A DNA stretch of 49,926 bases from Acidobacteriota bacterium (GTDB taxonomy: Bacteria > Acidobacteriota > Terriglobia > Terriglobales > Acidobacteriaceae): contig JABCYV010000006.1 in assembly GCA_013290025.1 (NCBI GenBank), positions 1 through 49,926 on the forward strand, given 5' to 3'. Below, piece after piece: positions 1-7,558 of the stretch; within the stretch, counting starts at the first letter, position 1, and every line of letters begins with the position of its first letter. The notes under the pieces were generated by a model. It ran no database searches, was not told the origin of the DNA, and worked only from the letters and a program-made list of their open reading frames with translations. Both the position numbers and the translations under genes were made by a program.

Positions 1-965
1 TTACGAATCAATCCGAAGCGGAAGGGAATTCCGCTCTCCGCGGCATAGCCAACCGCTGCAGTCACGCCCGAGTCCGGCACCGGAACCACGATATCGGCTT
101 CCGCCGGCGCCTCGCGCGCCAGTTGCCGTCCCAACTCTTCCCGGCTGGTCTGCACTGGACGTCCGAATACCATGCTGTCCGGACGCGAGAAGTAGACATG
201 CTCGAAGATGCAACTTGATTGCGGGGCTGGCGGGGCATACGTGCGTGAGGCAATTCCCTCCGGGCCCACAGCAATCAGTTCGCCCGGCTTTACGTCGCGC
301 TCGAAGGTTGCGCCGATCAGATCAAAGGCACAGGTTTCTGAAGCGAACACAATCGTGTCCTGCTTCTCGCCCGGCAGTTTGGGGATTCTTCCCATAGCCA
401 GGGGCCGGAAGCCCCGCGGATCACGCGCAGCGAAAATCCGGTCGGGGCTGATCATGACCAAAGAAAACGCGCCTTCCACTCCGCGTAGTGCGTCGGCCAT
501 CGCTTCGGGCAAAGTATGCTCTTTGGACATGGCGATGAGGTGAACAATCACCTCAGTATCGCTATTCGTCTGGAAGATCGATCCTTGGCTTTCCAGCCGA
601 TGCCGAATTTCCTGTGCATTCACTAGGTTGCCGTTGTGCGCCAGCGCCATGATCCCTTTGTTCGATTGCACCATAATCGGCTGAGCATTCAGCAACGAGG
701 AATCTCCAGCGGTCGAATAGCGGGTATGCCCAATCGCCAATCTGCCGCGTAACTTGGACAGCGCTTCTTCGGTAAAGATGTCGGCGACCAGACCCATATC
801 ACGATGATGCCGCAGAGCCAAGCCATTCGAGGTAACAATCCCAGCCGACTCCTGCCCGCGGTGTTGTAGTGCGTGCAGCCCGAGATAGGCGAGCTTCTCC
901 GCCTCGGGGTGGCCGTAAATCGCCACTACCCCGCACTCGTCTCGAAATTTGTCAGAAGATAGCAT
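1..965 (-). CDS. purF: Amidophosphoribosyltransferase PurF (3' end cut by window edge)
   Basis: Transfers the glutamine amide nitrogen to PRPP to make phosphoribosylamine, the committed step of purine synthesis, in the cytoplasm. The ORF track misses it because it runs off the left edge without a stop; I translated it from the reverse complement and 321 codons are visible. It starts MLSSDKFRDECGVVAIYG. The Cys at residue 11 matches the N-terminal nucleophile Cys of the glutamine amidotransferase domain after a short propeptide. HALQHRGQESAGI and GHTRYSTAGDSS are typical of the class II amidotransferase fold, and DIVVPVPDSG is the start of the PRPP-transferase part. The start ATG lies directly against the purL stop (TAG then ATG, no spacer), so translational coupling with purL is likely. 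About 150 C-terminal residues should lie outside the window. Confidence 0.96.
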   Translation of the reverse strand, partial: MLSSDKFRDECGVVAIYGHPEAEKLAYLGLHALQHRGQESAGIVTSNGLALRHHRDMGLVADIFTEEALSKLRGRLAIGHTRYSTAGDSSLLNAQPIMVQSNKGIMALAHNGNLVNAQEIRHRLESQGSIFQTNSDTEVIVHLIAMSKEHTLPEAMADALRGVEGAFSLVMISPDRIFAARDPRGFRPLAMGRIPKLPGEKQDTIVFASETCAFDLIGATFERDVKPGELIAVGPEGIASRTYAPPAPQSSCIFEHVYFSRPDSMVFGRPVQTSREELGRQLAREAPAEADIVVPVPDSGVTAAVGYAAESGIPFRFGLIR

Positions 966-3293
966 CTAGCTTCTAGCTCTTATCGCGAGGACTTCCTCAT
1001 CGGTCCCCAGAGCTCTCTCTAGCGCATTCTCATATTCGTCCCGCAGCTCGCCTACCGTTGCTGACACCACCACACGGCCATCCAATTTGATTTCCACTCC
1101 TTCGGGGACCGTCTCCCCGATCTGTTCCGCTAAGACGCCGTGTTTGACCGCCACCTTTTTGATTTCTGCCAGGCTGGCATGGTCGCATGAGATCACCACC
1201 CGGCTGGCATCCTCGCCAAACAGGACAAATTCCGGCGGCAGTCCCTGCGAAACCAGATCCACCTTCAGCCCCACCGACCGGCCAAAGCACGATTCCGCCA
1301 GCGTCACCGCGATTCCACCCTCGGAGCAGTCATGTGCCGATTCCAACAGCTCAGCCTCAGCCATCTCGACCAGCGCTCTCTGCAGTCCCGCCTCTTTCTC
1401 TAAGTTCAACCCAGGTGGATAACCCCATAACGCGCCGAGGATCTCTTTGGCGTATTCCGACGAGCCAAACTCCGTTTCCGCGTCGGTAGCATCGCCTGGC
1501 TCTGAGGCACGTAGCAGCACAATCGCTTGCCCCGCTTCCCGGAAATCCGGGCGCACGGCCTTGTGCACATCCCCCAGAATGCCGACGATCCCCAACACCG
1601 GCGTAGGATAAATTGCCTCTCCCAGAGTCTCGTTGTAAAAGCTGACGTTGCCGCCAGTGATGGGCACCTCCAGCTCTTCGCAAGCTTTGGTGATGCCGTC
1701 GACCACTTGCGAGAACTGCCACATGATGTGCGCTTTCTCTGGATTGCCGAAATTCAAACAGTTGGTAGCGCCCACCGGAGTCGCTCCCGCGCATGCCACA
1801 TTGCGAGAAGCTTCCGCCACTGCGTGCATCGCGCCCAGCCGCGGATCGAGATAACACCAGCGCCCGTTGCCATCAAGCGCCATAGCCAGCCCGCGCTGGG
1901 AGCCTTTAATCCGAATTACCCCGGCATCGCCTGCGCCGGGGCCCTCGACGGTATTGGTTTGAACCATGTGGTCATACTGCTGCCACACCCACCGTTCTCC
2001 GCAAATATTCGGACTGGCCAACAGACGCTTCAAATTGTCCGTGAGATCCCCGCTTGCAGTTAGCTTGATATGCTCCGGCATTTCCCTCGGAACCGGCGGC
2101 TCCCATCGTTCCAGGGGACGCTTGTACACCGGCGCATCGTCAGTCAAAGCCTGGTTGGGAATTTCGGCCACGACCAGCCCATGTTCAAGAACGCGCAGCT
2201 TGCCATCGTTAGTCACGTGCCCCACTTGCACTCCGTCCAGACCCCATTTCTGGAACACCCGAAACACCTCGTCTTCACGTCCTTTTTGCGCCACCAGAAG
2301 CATCCGTTCCTGCGATTCGCTGAGCATGATCTCGTACGGGGTCATGCCGGTCTCGCGTTGTGGCACGTGGTCAAGTTCGACTTCGATTCCTACGTGTCCG
2401 CGAGCCCCCATCTCGCAGGTCGAACAAGTTAGTCCGGCCGCGCCCATGTCTTGAATGCCGACAATCGCGCCGGTGTGCATGGCTTCGAGACAAGCTTCGA
2501 GCAGAAGCTTCTCCAGGAAAGGATCGCCGACTTGCACGTTCGGCCGCTTTGCCTCTGAAGCCTCGCTGAATTCTTCGCTCGCCATCGTCGCGCCGTGGAT
2601 GCCGTCGCGACCGGTTTTCGCCCCAACGTAAATGACCGGGTTCCCCTCGCCCGAAGCTTTGGCGTAGAAAATTTGGTCCCGCCGCACCAGGCCGAGAGCA
2701 AAAGCATTCACCAGCGGATTCCCGGAGTAACAATCTTCAAACTGGGTTTCGCCGCCCAAGTTAGGCACGCCAAAACAATTTCCGTAAGAAGCGATCCCGC
2801 TGACCACGCCTTCCAGGAGCGAATGATTCTTCTGAACCTCCGATGTAGGCGCGGGCGTCTCGCCCGTGCTTCTAGTAATTGGCCCAAAACGCAGCGAATC
2901 CATTACCGCCACCGGCCTCGCTCCCATGGTAAAAATGTCTCGCAGAATCCCGCCCACACCGGTGGCCGCGCCCTGAAACGGCTCAATGAACGAAGGATGA
3001 TTGTGCGATTCAATCTTGAACACGCACGCCCATCCCTCCCCGATGTCTATGATGCCGGCATTTTCACCTGGCCCCTGCACCACCAGTCGACTGCGCGTCG
3101 GCAGACGCTTCAGGTGAACCCGCGAGGACTTGTAGGAACAATGTTCGCTCCACATCACACTGAAAATGCCAAGTTCGGTGAGCGTGGGTTCGCGTCCACC
3201 CAGCAATCGCTGGATTTTTTCGAATTCGTCAGACGTGAGCCCGTGCTCCCGGATGAGCTCCGGAGTAATGGCAAGCGTCGGCGACAAGTTCAT
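966..3293 (-). CDS. purL: Phosphoribosylformylglycinamidine synthase subunit PurL
   Basis: Catalyses the ATP- and glutamine-dependent conversion of FGAR to FGAM in purine synthesis. At 775 residues it is the small PurL form, which in known systems works with separate PurQ (glutaminase) and Pur[15 protein letters not shown] near residue 50, [20 protein letters not shown] near residue 95 and [10 protein letters not shown] in the second half are the repeated AIRS-like ATP-binding signatures. PurQ and PurS are not next to it: purL is first in its unit, with divergent selB upstream and purF directly downstream. The start [14 protein letters not shown] has a suitable N-terminal alignment; a TACAAT sequence on the minus strand at 3351-3356 could be its -10 box, giving a leader of roughly 50 nt. 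Confidence 0.97.
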   Translation of the reverse strand: MNLSPTLAITPELIREHGLTSDEFEKIQRLLGGREPTLTELGIFSVMWSEHCSYKSSRVHLKRLPTRSRLVVQGPGENAGIIDIGEGWACVFKIESHNHPSFIEPFQGAATGVGGILRDIFTMGARPVAVMDSLRFGPITRSTGETPAPTSEVQKNHSLLEGVVSGIASYGNCFGVPNLGGETQFEDCYSGNPLVNAFALGLVRRDQIFYAKASGEGNPVIYVGAKTGRDGIHGATMASEEFSEASEAKRPNVQVGDPFLEKLLLEACLEAMHTGAIVGIQDMGAAGLTCSTCEMGARGHVGIEVELDHVPQRETGMTPYEIMLSESQERMLLVAQKGREDEVFRVFQKWGLDGVQVGHVTNDGKLRVLEHGLVVAEIPNQALTDDAPVYKRPLERWEPPVPREMPEHIKLTASGDLTDNLKRLLASPNICGERWVWQQYDHMVQTNTVEGPGAGDAGVIRIKGSQRGLAMALDGNGRWCYLDPRLGAMHAVAEASRNVACAGATPVGATNCLNFGNPEKAHIMWQFSQVVDGITKACEELEVPITGGNVSFYNETLGEAIYPTPVLGIVGILGDVHKAVRPDFREAGQAIVLLRASEPGDATDAETEFGSSEYAKEILGALWGYPPGLNLEKEAGLQRALVEMAEAELLESAHDCSEGGIAVTLAESCFGRSVGLKVDLVSQGLPPEFVLFGEDASRVVISCDHASLAEIKKVAVKHGVLAEQIGETVPEGVEIKLDGRVVVSATVGELRDEYENALERALGTDEEVLAIRARS

Positions 3294-3363
3294 AGGGGTT
3301 CACAACTATTGTCGCATTTCGCGGCAGGGCTGGATAGAGAAGTGTTGTTGATTGTAAACGGCT

Positions 3364-3388
3364 CACAAAAGGCGCTAACCCGCGCCTT
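3364..3388 (-). terminator. Possible minus-strand hairpin with T tail between selB and purL
   Basis: On the minus strand AAGGCGC-GGGTTA-GCGCCTT forms a 7-bp stem with a 6-nt loop, followed by TTTTGTG. It lies in the 125-bp divergent region between selB and purL. It could end antisense transcription coming out of selB, or act as an attenuator if purL transcription starts upstream of it. The T tail is short, so the call is tentative. Confidence 0.3.
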
Positions 3389-3402
3389 ACGATTCCGCCG
3401 AC

Positions 3403-3408
3403 TATACT
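3403..3408 (+). promoter_or_regulatory. Likely -10 box of selB (TATACT)
   Basis: TATACT matches the sigma-70 -10 consensus at 5 of 6 positions and ends 10 nt before the selB ATG. Transcription would then start about 4 nt before the start codon, giving a nearly leaderless mRNA. No good -35 hexamer is seen 16-18 bp upstream, and no Shine-Dalgarno sequence precedes the ATG, which agrees with a leaderless reading but does not prove it. Confidence 0.4.
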
Positions 3409-3418
3409 GTTCTTCCCC

Positions 3419-5311
3419 ATGAAATCCGTCATCGTCGGCACCGCCGGACACATTGATCACGGAAAGACTGCGCTGGTGAAGGCGTTGACCGGCATTGACG
3501 CCGATCGTCTGGAGGAAGAAAAGCGCCGCGGCATTACCATCGATATCGGCTTTGCCCACCTTGAGTTGCCCACGCAGGAGGGCAACACTCTCCGGTTGGG
3601 CTTTATCGACGTCCCCGGCCACGAACGTTTCGTGCGCAACATGCTCGCTGGTATCGGCGGAATCGATCTGGTGGTACTCGTGATTGCGGCTGACGAATCC
3701 ATCAAGCCGCAAACTCGTGAACACTTCGATATCTGTCGGTTGCTTTCCGTGCGTCGCGGAATTACCGTGCTCACGAAGTCTGACTTGGTGGACCCGGAAA
3801 CCCTCGAAGTGGTGCGGCTTGAGGTCGAAGAATTCCTGCGCGGATCATTTCTGGGTCCTCCCAGTCCGATTATCCCGGTCAGTTCGCTGACCGGCGCCGG
3901 TCTTGACCGGCTCAAGCAAGAGCTAGCGAAAGCTGCCGCCGAGGTTCCCCCTAGGGACTCGAACGCTCTGTCTCGCCTTCCCATTGATCGTGTCTTCACT
4001 ATGAAGGGCTTCGGTACCGTGGTGACCGGAACGCTGATTTCCGGCACGATTCGCAAAGAAGAAGAGCTGGAAGTTTTTCCTCACGGACAGCGGGTCCGGG
4101 TGCGTGGCCTGCAGGTTCATGGACAACCGGCTGACCACGCGCTGGCCGGACAACGGACAGCATTGAATCTCGCCAGTGTGACGAAGAGGGACCTTTCGCG
4201 GGGAATGATGCTTGCGCCGCTGGAGACCTTTCGCCCCACTTCTCGTGTGGATGTGAAACTCTCGCTGCTGTCTTCGGTCAAGCCGCTGAAAGACCGGGCT
4301 CGGGTGCATCTCCATGCGTACACGTCAGAGACCATCGCAACCGTCGTGCTGTACAGCAAAAAGCTTCTCGCGCCCAGCGAAGACGCATTCGCGCAATTGC
4401 GTCTGGCGGAGTCAACGCTGCTGCTTCCGGGCGATCGTTTCATCATCCGCCAGTTTTCCCCCTTGGTGACGATCGGCGGTGGAGTCGTGCTGGATGCTGC
4501 GCCGCTTCCCCGGCAGCCCGCGCAGGAAACCTTCTTGAAGGTCATGGATTCCGGCGATGCTCAAACGATTCTGCGAGCCAGAATCGCACGCAGACAGCAT
4601 GAGGGCCTGAGTTTGTCTCAATTGATCGCTGAAACCGGCTGGACGAAACAGGTGATCGAAACGCATCTGGCTCAACCGATACGACAGGGCCACGTTCTAA
4701 GGCTGGGCGATCTGGTCGTGCATACTCCCGCGATTGAAGGTCTTAAGCTCTTCATCGCTAGTGTGGTCGCAGATTTCCACAAAACGCATCCCCTGGTCCG
4801 CGGGATCGGAAAAGAAGAACTGCGCGAACAAGTGCATGCGTCCACCACTATATTCACGGCTGTGATCGATCTGTTGCTCCATGAGAAGAAGCTTGAAATC
4901 GACGGCGACTTGGTTCATCTCCCCGGCCGCGGCGTTGTCATGAAAGACGATGAGGCTCAGTCTAAAAAGATCATCGAAATGGCGTTCGCCTCCGCCGGGC
5001 TGAAAGTTCCCGCCCTCAAAGACGTACTAGGCGGATTGAAGGTCGACAAGACGCGGGCACAAAAGATTGTCACCCTGCTGCTGCGCGACAAAATCCTGAT
5101 CAAAATTTCCGAGGATCTCGTCTTTCACCGCATTGCGTTGGACGATTTGCGCCGCCGTATGACGGCGGAGAAAGAGAAGTCTCCCAGAATCGACATTGCC
5201 CGCTTCAAGGACCTCACTGGAGTTACCCGCAAATACGCAATTCCGCTGCTGGAATATCTCGACCGAGAACACGTAACCAAGCGCGTCGGTGATGAAAGGG
5301 TAATCCTGTGA
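3419..5311 (+). CDS. selB: Selenocysteine-specific elongation factor SelB
   Basis: GTPase that delivers Sec-tRNA(Sec) to the ribosome at UGA codons followed by a SECIS hairpin. The N-terminal G domain has GHIDHGKT (G1, residues 10-17), RRGITID (G2 region), DVPGHE (G3, 64-69) and TKSD (G4, 119-122). EF-Tu-like beta-barrel domains follow ([15 protein letters not shown] near 195), and the last 250 residues are the winged-helix repeats typical of SelB ([32 protein letters not shown]). Length 630 is normal for the family. It is divergent from purL. No selA, selD or tRNA-Sec is in the window, and I recognise no selenoprotein here, so the rest of the Sec machinery must lie elsewhere if it is active. 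Confidence 0.96.
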   Translation: MKSVIVGTAGHIDHGKTALVKALTGIDADRLEEEKRRGITIDIGFAHLELPTQEGNTLRLGFIDVPGHERFVRNMLAGIGGIDLVVLVIAADESIKPQTREHFDICRLLSVRRGITVLTKSDLVDPETLEVVRLEVEEFLRGSFLGPPSPIIPVSSLTGAGLDRLKQELAKAAAEVPPRDSNALSRLPIDRVFTMKGFGTVVTGTLISGTIRKEEELEVFPHGQRVRVRGLQVHGQPADHALAGQRTALNLASVTKRDLSRGMMLAPLETFRPTSRVDVKLSLLSSVKPLKDRARVHLHAYTSETIATVVLYSKKLLAPSEDAFAQLRLAESTLLLPGDRFIIRQFSPLVTIGGGVVLDAAPLPRQPAQETFLKVMDSGDAQTILRARIARRQHEGLSLSQLIAETGWTKQVIETHLAQPIRQGHVLRLGDLVVHTPAIEGLKLFIASVVADFHKTHPLVRGIGKEELREQVHASTTIFTAVIDLLLHEKKLEIDGDLVHLPGRGVVMKDDEAQSKKIIEMAFASAGLKVPALKDVLGGLKVDKTRAQKIVTLLLRDKILIKISEDLVFHRIALDDLRRRMTAEKEKSPRIDIARFKDLTGVTRKYAIPLLEYLDREHVTKRVGDERVIL

Positions 5312-5351
5312 CTATGAAAGGGAAATCCAATGAACTAAGCGCAGCAGAAAC

Positions 5352-5945
5352 CTACTGTACTTTCTGCAGCCGAGTGATCAGCCTCTGGGCGAAATTCTCT
5401 TCCGAATCCGACCAAAGCAATCGTCCGCTGGCGCCGGAGCTTTGCTGCGCCTTGGTCGTAAACTCCACGAGTTTCTGGACATTCGCTCGCACCCTGGCTT
5501 TGCCTTCATCGGTGAGTTGCACGCCTTCGTGGAGAAAAGGCGTGTCAAGACCCAAGTCCACCTCGATATGGCCGTCTTGCTGGTAAGCTCCCTCGTCAAA
5601 CTCAAGCCCGTGAACTAGAAACTTCACGCCAGACGGCTGTAGGTCCCATTGTTTTCCATCTTCGGCAAGCAACCAAAGATCCCAGAACGCCTCGAACAGG
5701 TAGGCGTAGTCCTCGTGCAGTAACTCAGACGCAATCTGCACCGCTTCTGAAGGAGCAATCCCCGGCCGGAAGCGCTGCTCAAGCACCGTGGCTTCGTCCC
5801 AAGACACGGGGTGCAGCGCCACGTAATTGATTCCCGGCTGCACTGCCGAAAATGGAAACTGCTGCATCACCGCCAAAGCCCGAGGCAGCATCTCCTCAAC
5901 GTCGAAGCTGGGGAACCAGAGACTGAGATAAAGAGGATCAGGCAT
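5352..5945 (-). CDS. Conserved-looking hypothetical protein, 197 aa
   Basis: I do not recognise a family. The protein starts MPDPLYLSLWFPSF, has no signal peptide or membrane segment, and is acidic and soluble-looking, with tryptophans around residues 50-100 (FEAFWDLWLLAEDGKQWDL). The frame is open for its full length and tail-to-tail with selB, 40 bp away, so it has its own promoter. A minus-strand TACAAT at 5983-5988, about 38 nt before the ATG, is a possible -10 box. Reading-frame length and composition support a real gene; function is unknown, probably cytoplasmic. Confidence 0.75.
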   Translation of the reverse strand: MPDPLYLSLWFPSFDVEEMLPRALAVMQQFPFSAVQPGINYVALHPVSWDEATVLEQRFRPGIAPSEAVQIASELLHEDYAYLFEAFWDLWLLAEDGKQWDLQPSGVKFLVHGLEFDEGAYQQDGHIEVDLGLDTPFLHEGVQLTDEGKARVRANVQKLVEFTTKAQQSSGASGRLLWSDSEENFAQRLITRLQKVQ

Positions 5946-6127
5946 ACAGAACTCACAGAACCGTCAATAATTCCACATCTCTATTGTAAATCGCCGAGAA
6001 CGGTAGCCAGGTGAGCGAACGAAAGAAAGGAAGAAAGTTAAAGATACCTTCGCCAATTTACCAAGAAGAACTCAAACCAGGTTCGCCGCGGACCTTGCCG
6101 AAACGACGCGAAACCGAGACGCTCTTT

Positions 6128-6156
6128 TTGACACTCAGTTAGGGCGCTGCTACCAT
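6128..6156 (+). promoter_or_regulatory. Sigma-70 type promoter of tRNA-Glu
   Basis: A perfect -35 hexamer TTGACA (6128-6133) is separated by exactly 17 bp from TACCAT (6151-6156, 4 of 6 matches to TATAAT). The predicted start near 6163 lies about 27 nt before the mature tRNA 5' end, a usual distance for a tRNA precursor leader. It is the best-formed promoter in the window. Confidence 0.65.
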
Positions 6157-6189
6157 CTACATCGTAATCGCACTCCCGCCCAGCTCGTG

Positions 6190-6267
6190 GTCCCCGTCGT
6201 CTAGCCTGGCCTAGGACATCGCCCTTTCACGGCGGTAACACGGGTTCAAATCCCGTCGGGGACGCCA
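6190..6267 (+). tRNA. tRNA-Glu (anticodon TTC), CCA encoded
   Basis: The cloverleaf can be drawn by eye. Acceptor stem GTCCCCG (6190-6196) pairs with CGGGGAC (6257-6263), followed by discriminator G and an encoded CCA (6265-6267). The anticodon stem TCGCC/GGCGG closes the loop CTTTCAC with anticodon TTC at 6226-6228, reading GAA/GAG. The T arm is ACGGG-TTCAAAT-CCCGT. The D loop is a little long (CTAGCCTGGCCTAGGAC). Length 78 including CCA. It stands alone, with no other tRNA beside it and no integrase gene or repeated 3' end that would mark it as an attachment site in use. Confidence 0.97.
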
Positions 6268-6451
6268 AATGACTAACTCACAGTGAGCGGCGTTTGAAAA
6301 CCACGCAACGGTGCAGAACTTCGCGGGCACAGACTATTGGAAAATAAAGCGTTAACGTAATGCCAACCAAGTGGTCGGAGCAGATAAAAATACCTACAAG
6401 CAAACACATTTAGACCCTGGGACTTGGAAGGGTTTTTACGCTGGCAGATCG
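6268..6451. other. Gene-free stretch downstream of tRNA-Glu
   Basis: With 5946-6127 this makes up most of a gap of about 500 bp broken only by the tRNA. It is more AT-rich than its surroundings (AAAATAAAGCGTTAACG, CAGATAAAAATACC). I see no ORF with coding character, no repeat of the tRNA 3' end and no integrase remnant. The only structure is the weak hairpin listed next. Confidence 0.5.
6414..6437 (+). terminator. Weak terminator-like hairpin
   Basis: ACCCT (6414-6418) can pair with AGGGT (6429-6433), followed by TTTT. The stem is only 5 bp and the loop 10 nt. It lies 150 nt after tRNA-Glu and just beyond the 3' end of the convergent membrane-protein gene. It could end the tRNA transcript, but evidence is thin. 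Confidence 0.25.
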
Positions 6452-7351
6452 CTATCGAGCAAGTTCGGGAGAGCTCGACACCTCAGCTTCTGGTAACGAG
6501 GCGTCCGCTGGCTGCGACTCGGTTGGGACTGTCCCCGTCGGCGGCACAACCGCCTGCTGGGGCGCGAGATAGCGCACTGTCACGTCTTCTCCGATATCAA
6601 CTTCATTCCCCCTAACCCGCACCCGCTGGTGCTTGGGCTTGGCGACCTTCGCCTTCTCCGCGGTGATCGGTACGGCCAGAGGCGTTGTGGTGCTATTCGT
6701 CGGCAGCTCCCCTTTAGCGACAACGGGCGCCTGCTGCTCGATGGCATTCGATTTCTGTAGCTCTGCCCCTAAGGGCGAAGCTGGGTGCCGATTGCTGTAG
6801 GCAATCAAAGCTACCCCGAGCGCAGTCACGGCTGCTGCCATCGCCATCCACCACGGCTTGTGCGGGCGAATACGCTTTAATTGCTGCGTAGTCGCTGTCA
6901 CCGCTCTAGCCGGCGGCCAGGACGCTGGCAACTCCCTGCCCACCGCTATGACGGCTCCGCGAGCCCGGTCGATCGCAGGTTCGTTTGGTGGCTCCGGCAC
7001 AGAGCTACTGTCGGTGGGAAATATCTGCATGACTTCCGGTTTCTCCTGCGTTTCGTGGGTTTCCGGTTTGGCGAACCCGGCATCGTCTCGAACCACCACT
7101 TCCTGGCCCGGCTCCTGTCGGCGGTCGACTTCTGGTAACAGCGTTTCGCCGCAGGACTCGGCGCAGGGCACGTTTTCAGGCTGCGGTGAACCCATGGCTG
7201 CGATCTGCTCCAGCAGGTCCCGGTTGATCCGGCTCAGACTGTCCAAGCTTTCCTCTTGGCTCAGCACCTCGGTCTCAAACTCGAACCAATGAGATGTACT
7301 CAGTTGAATAGGGTCCGGCACATAGGAGCGCTCTACGGGGGCTTTGTTCAT
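6452..7351 (-). CDS. Single-pass membrane protein of unknown function, 299 aa
   Basis: I do not recognise a family. The first ~165 residues are hydrophilic and polar (SLDSLSRINRDLLEQIAA looks helical, then a Pro/Glu-rich low-complexity stretch). One membrane segment follows at about 167-185 (WWMAMAAAVTALGVALIAY), preceded by the basic KRIRPHKP, which suggests a cytoplasmic N-terminus and a periplasmic C-terminus. The C-terminal part carries RVRVRGNEVDIGEDVTVRYL inside Pro/Ala/Thr-rich flanks and may be a small beta structure. The layout (cytosolic tail, single TM, periplasmic linker) resembles anti-sigma or envelope-sensor proteins, but no signature motif is present. Monocistronic by position. 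Confidence 0.75.
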   Translation of the reverse strand: MNKAPVERSYVPDPIQLSTSHWFEFETEVLSQEESLDSLSRINRDLLEQIAAMGSPQPENVPCAESCGETLLPEVDRRQEPGQEVVVRDDAGFAKPETHETQEKPEVMQIFPTDSSSVPEPPNEPAIDRARGAVIAVGRELPASWPPARAVTATTQQLKRIRPHKPWWMAMAAAVTALGVALIAYSNRHPASPLGAELQKSNAIEQQAPVVAKGELPTNSTTTPLAVPITAEKAKVAKPKHQRVRVRGNEVDIGEDVTVRYLAPQQAVVPPTGTVPTESQPADASLPEAEVSSSPELAR

Positions 7352-7558
7352 GGTTCGGGGAAGAGCCTCGCTACAAATGAGGAACGCTAAGGCCTCGGTT
7401 AGGCCCGCAAAATACCCGGCAAGTTTCTTGCCAGCATTGTCGATGGTAAGTACCTGAATCTAGGTGCGGTGGTAAGGCATGCTTTCAGCACCGCTGTGAC
7501 CGAAACTGCACAAAGAGGGCAATTGATTGCGAAAGGGAAAATCGAGATCGGAAGCGAC
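7352..7558. other. Intergenic gap with no recognised feature
   Basis: About 200 bp between the 5' end of the membrane protein and the 3' end of the glycosidase, both on the minus strand. It must hold the promoter of the membrane-protein gene, but I find no convincing hexamer pair. ORF 7469..7750 here is a shadow of the glycosidase reading frame. Confidence 0.4.

Noticed and set aside
2595-3422. Plus-strand 275-aa ORF inside purL
   Set aside because: Mirror of purL; no recognisable domain, and it ends at the selB start only because the stop falls there.
6190-6451. tRNA-Glu as an integration site
   Set aside because: No second copy of the tRNA 3' end, no integrase and no foreign-looking genes within reach.
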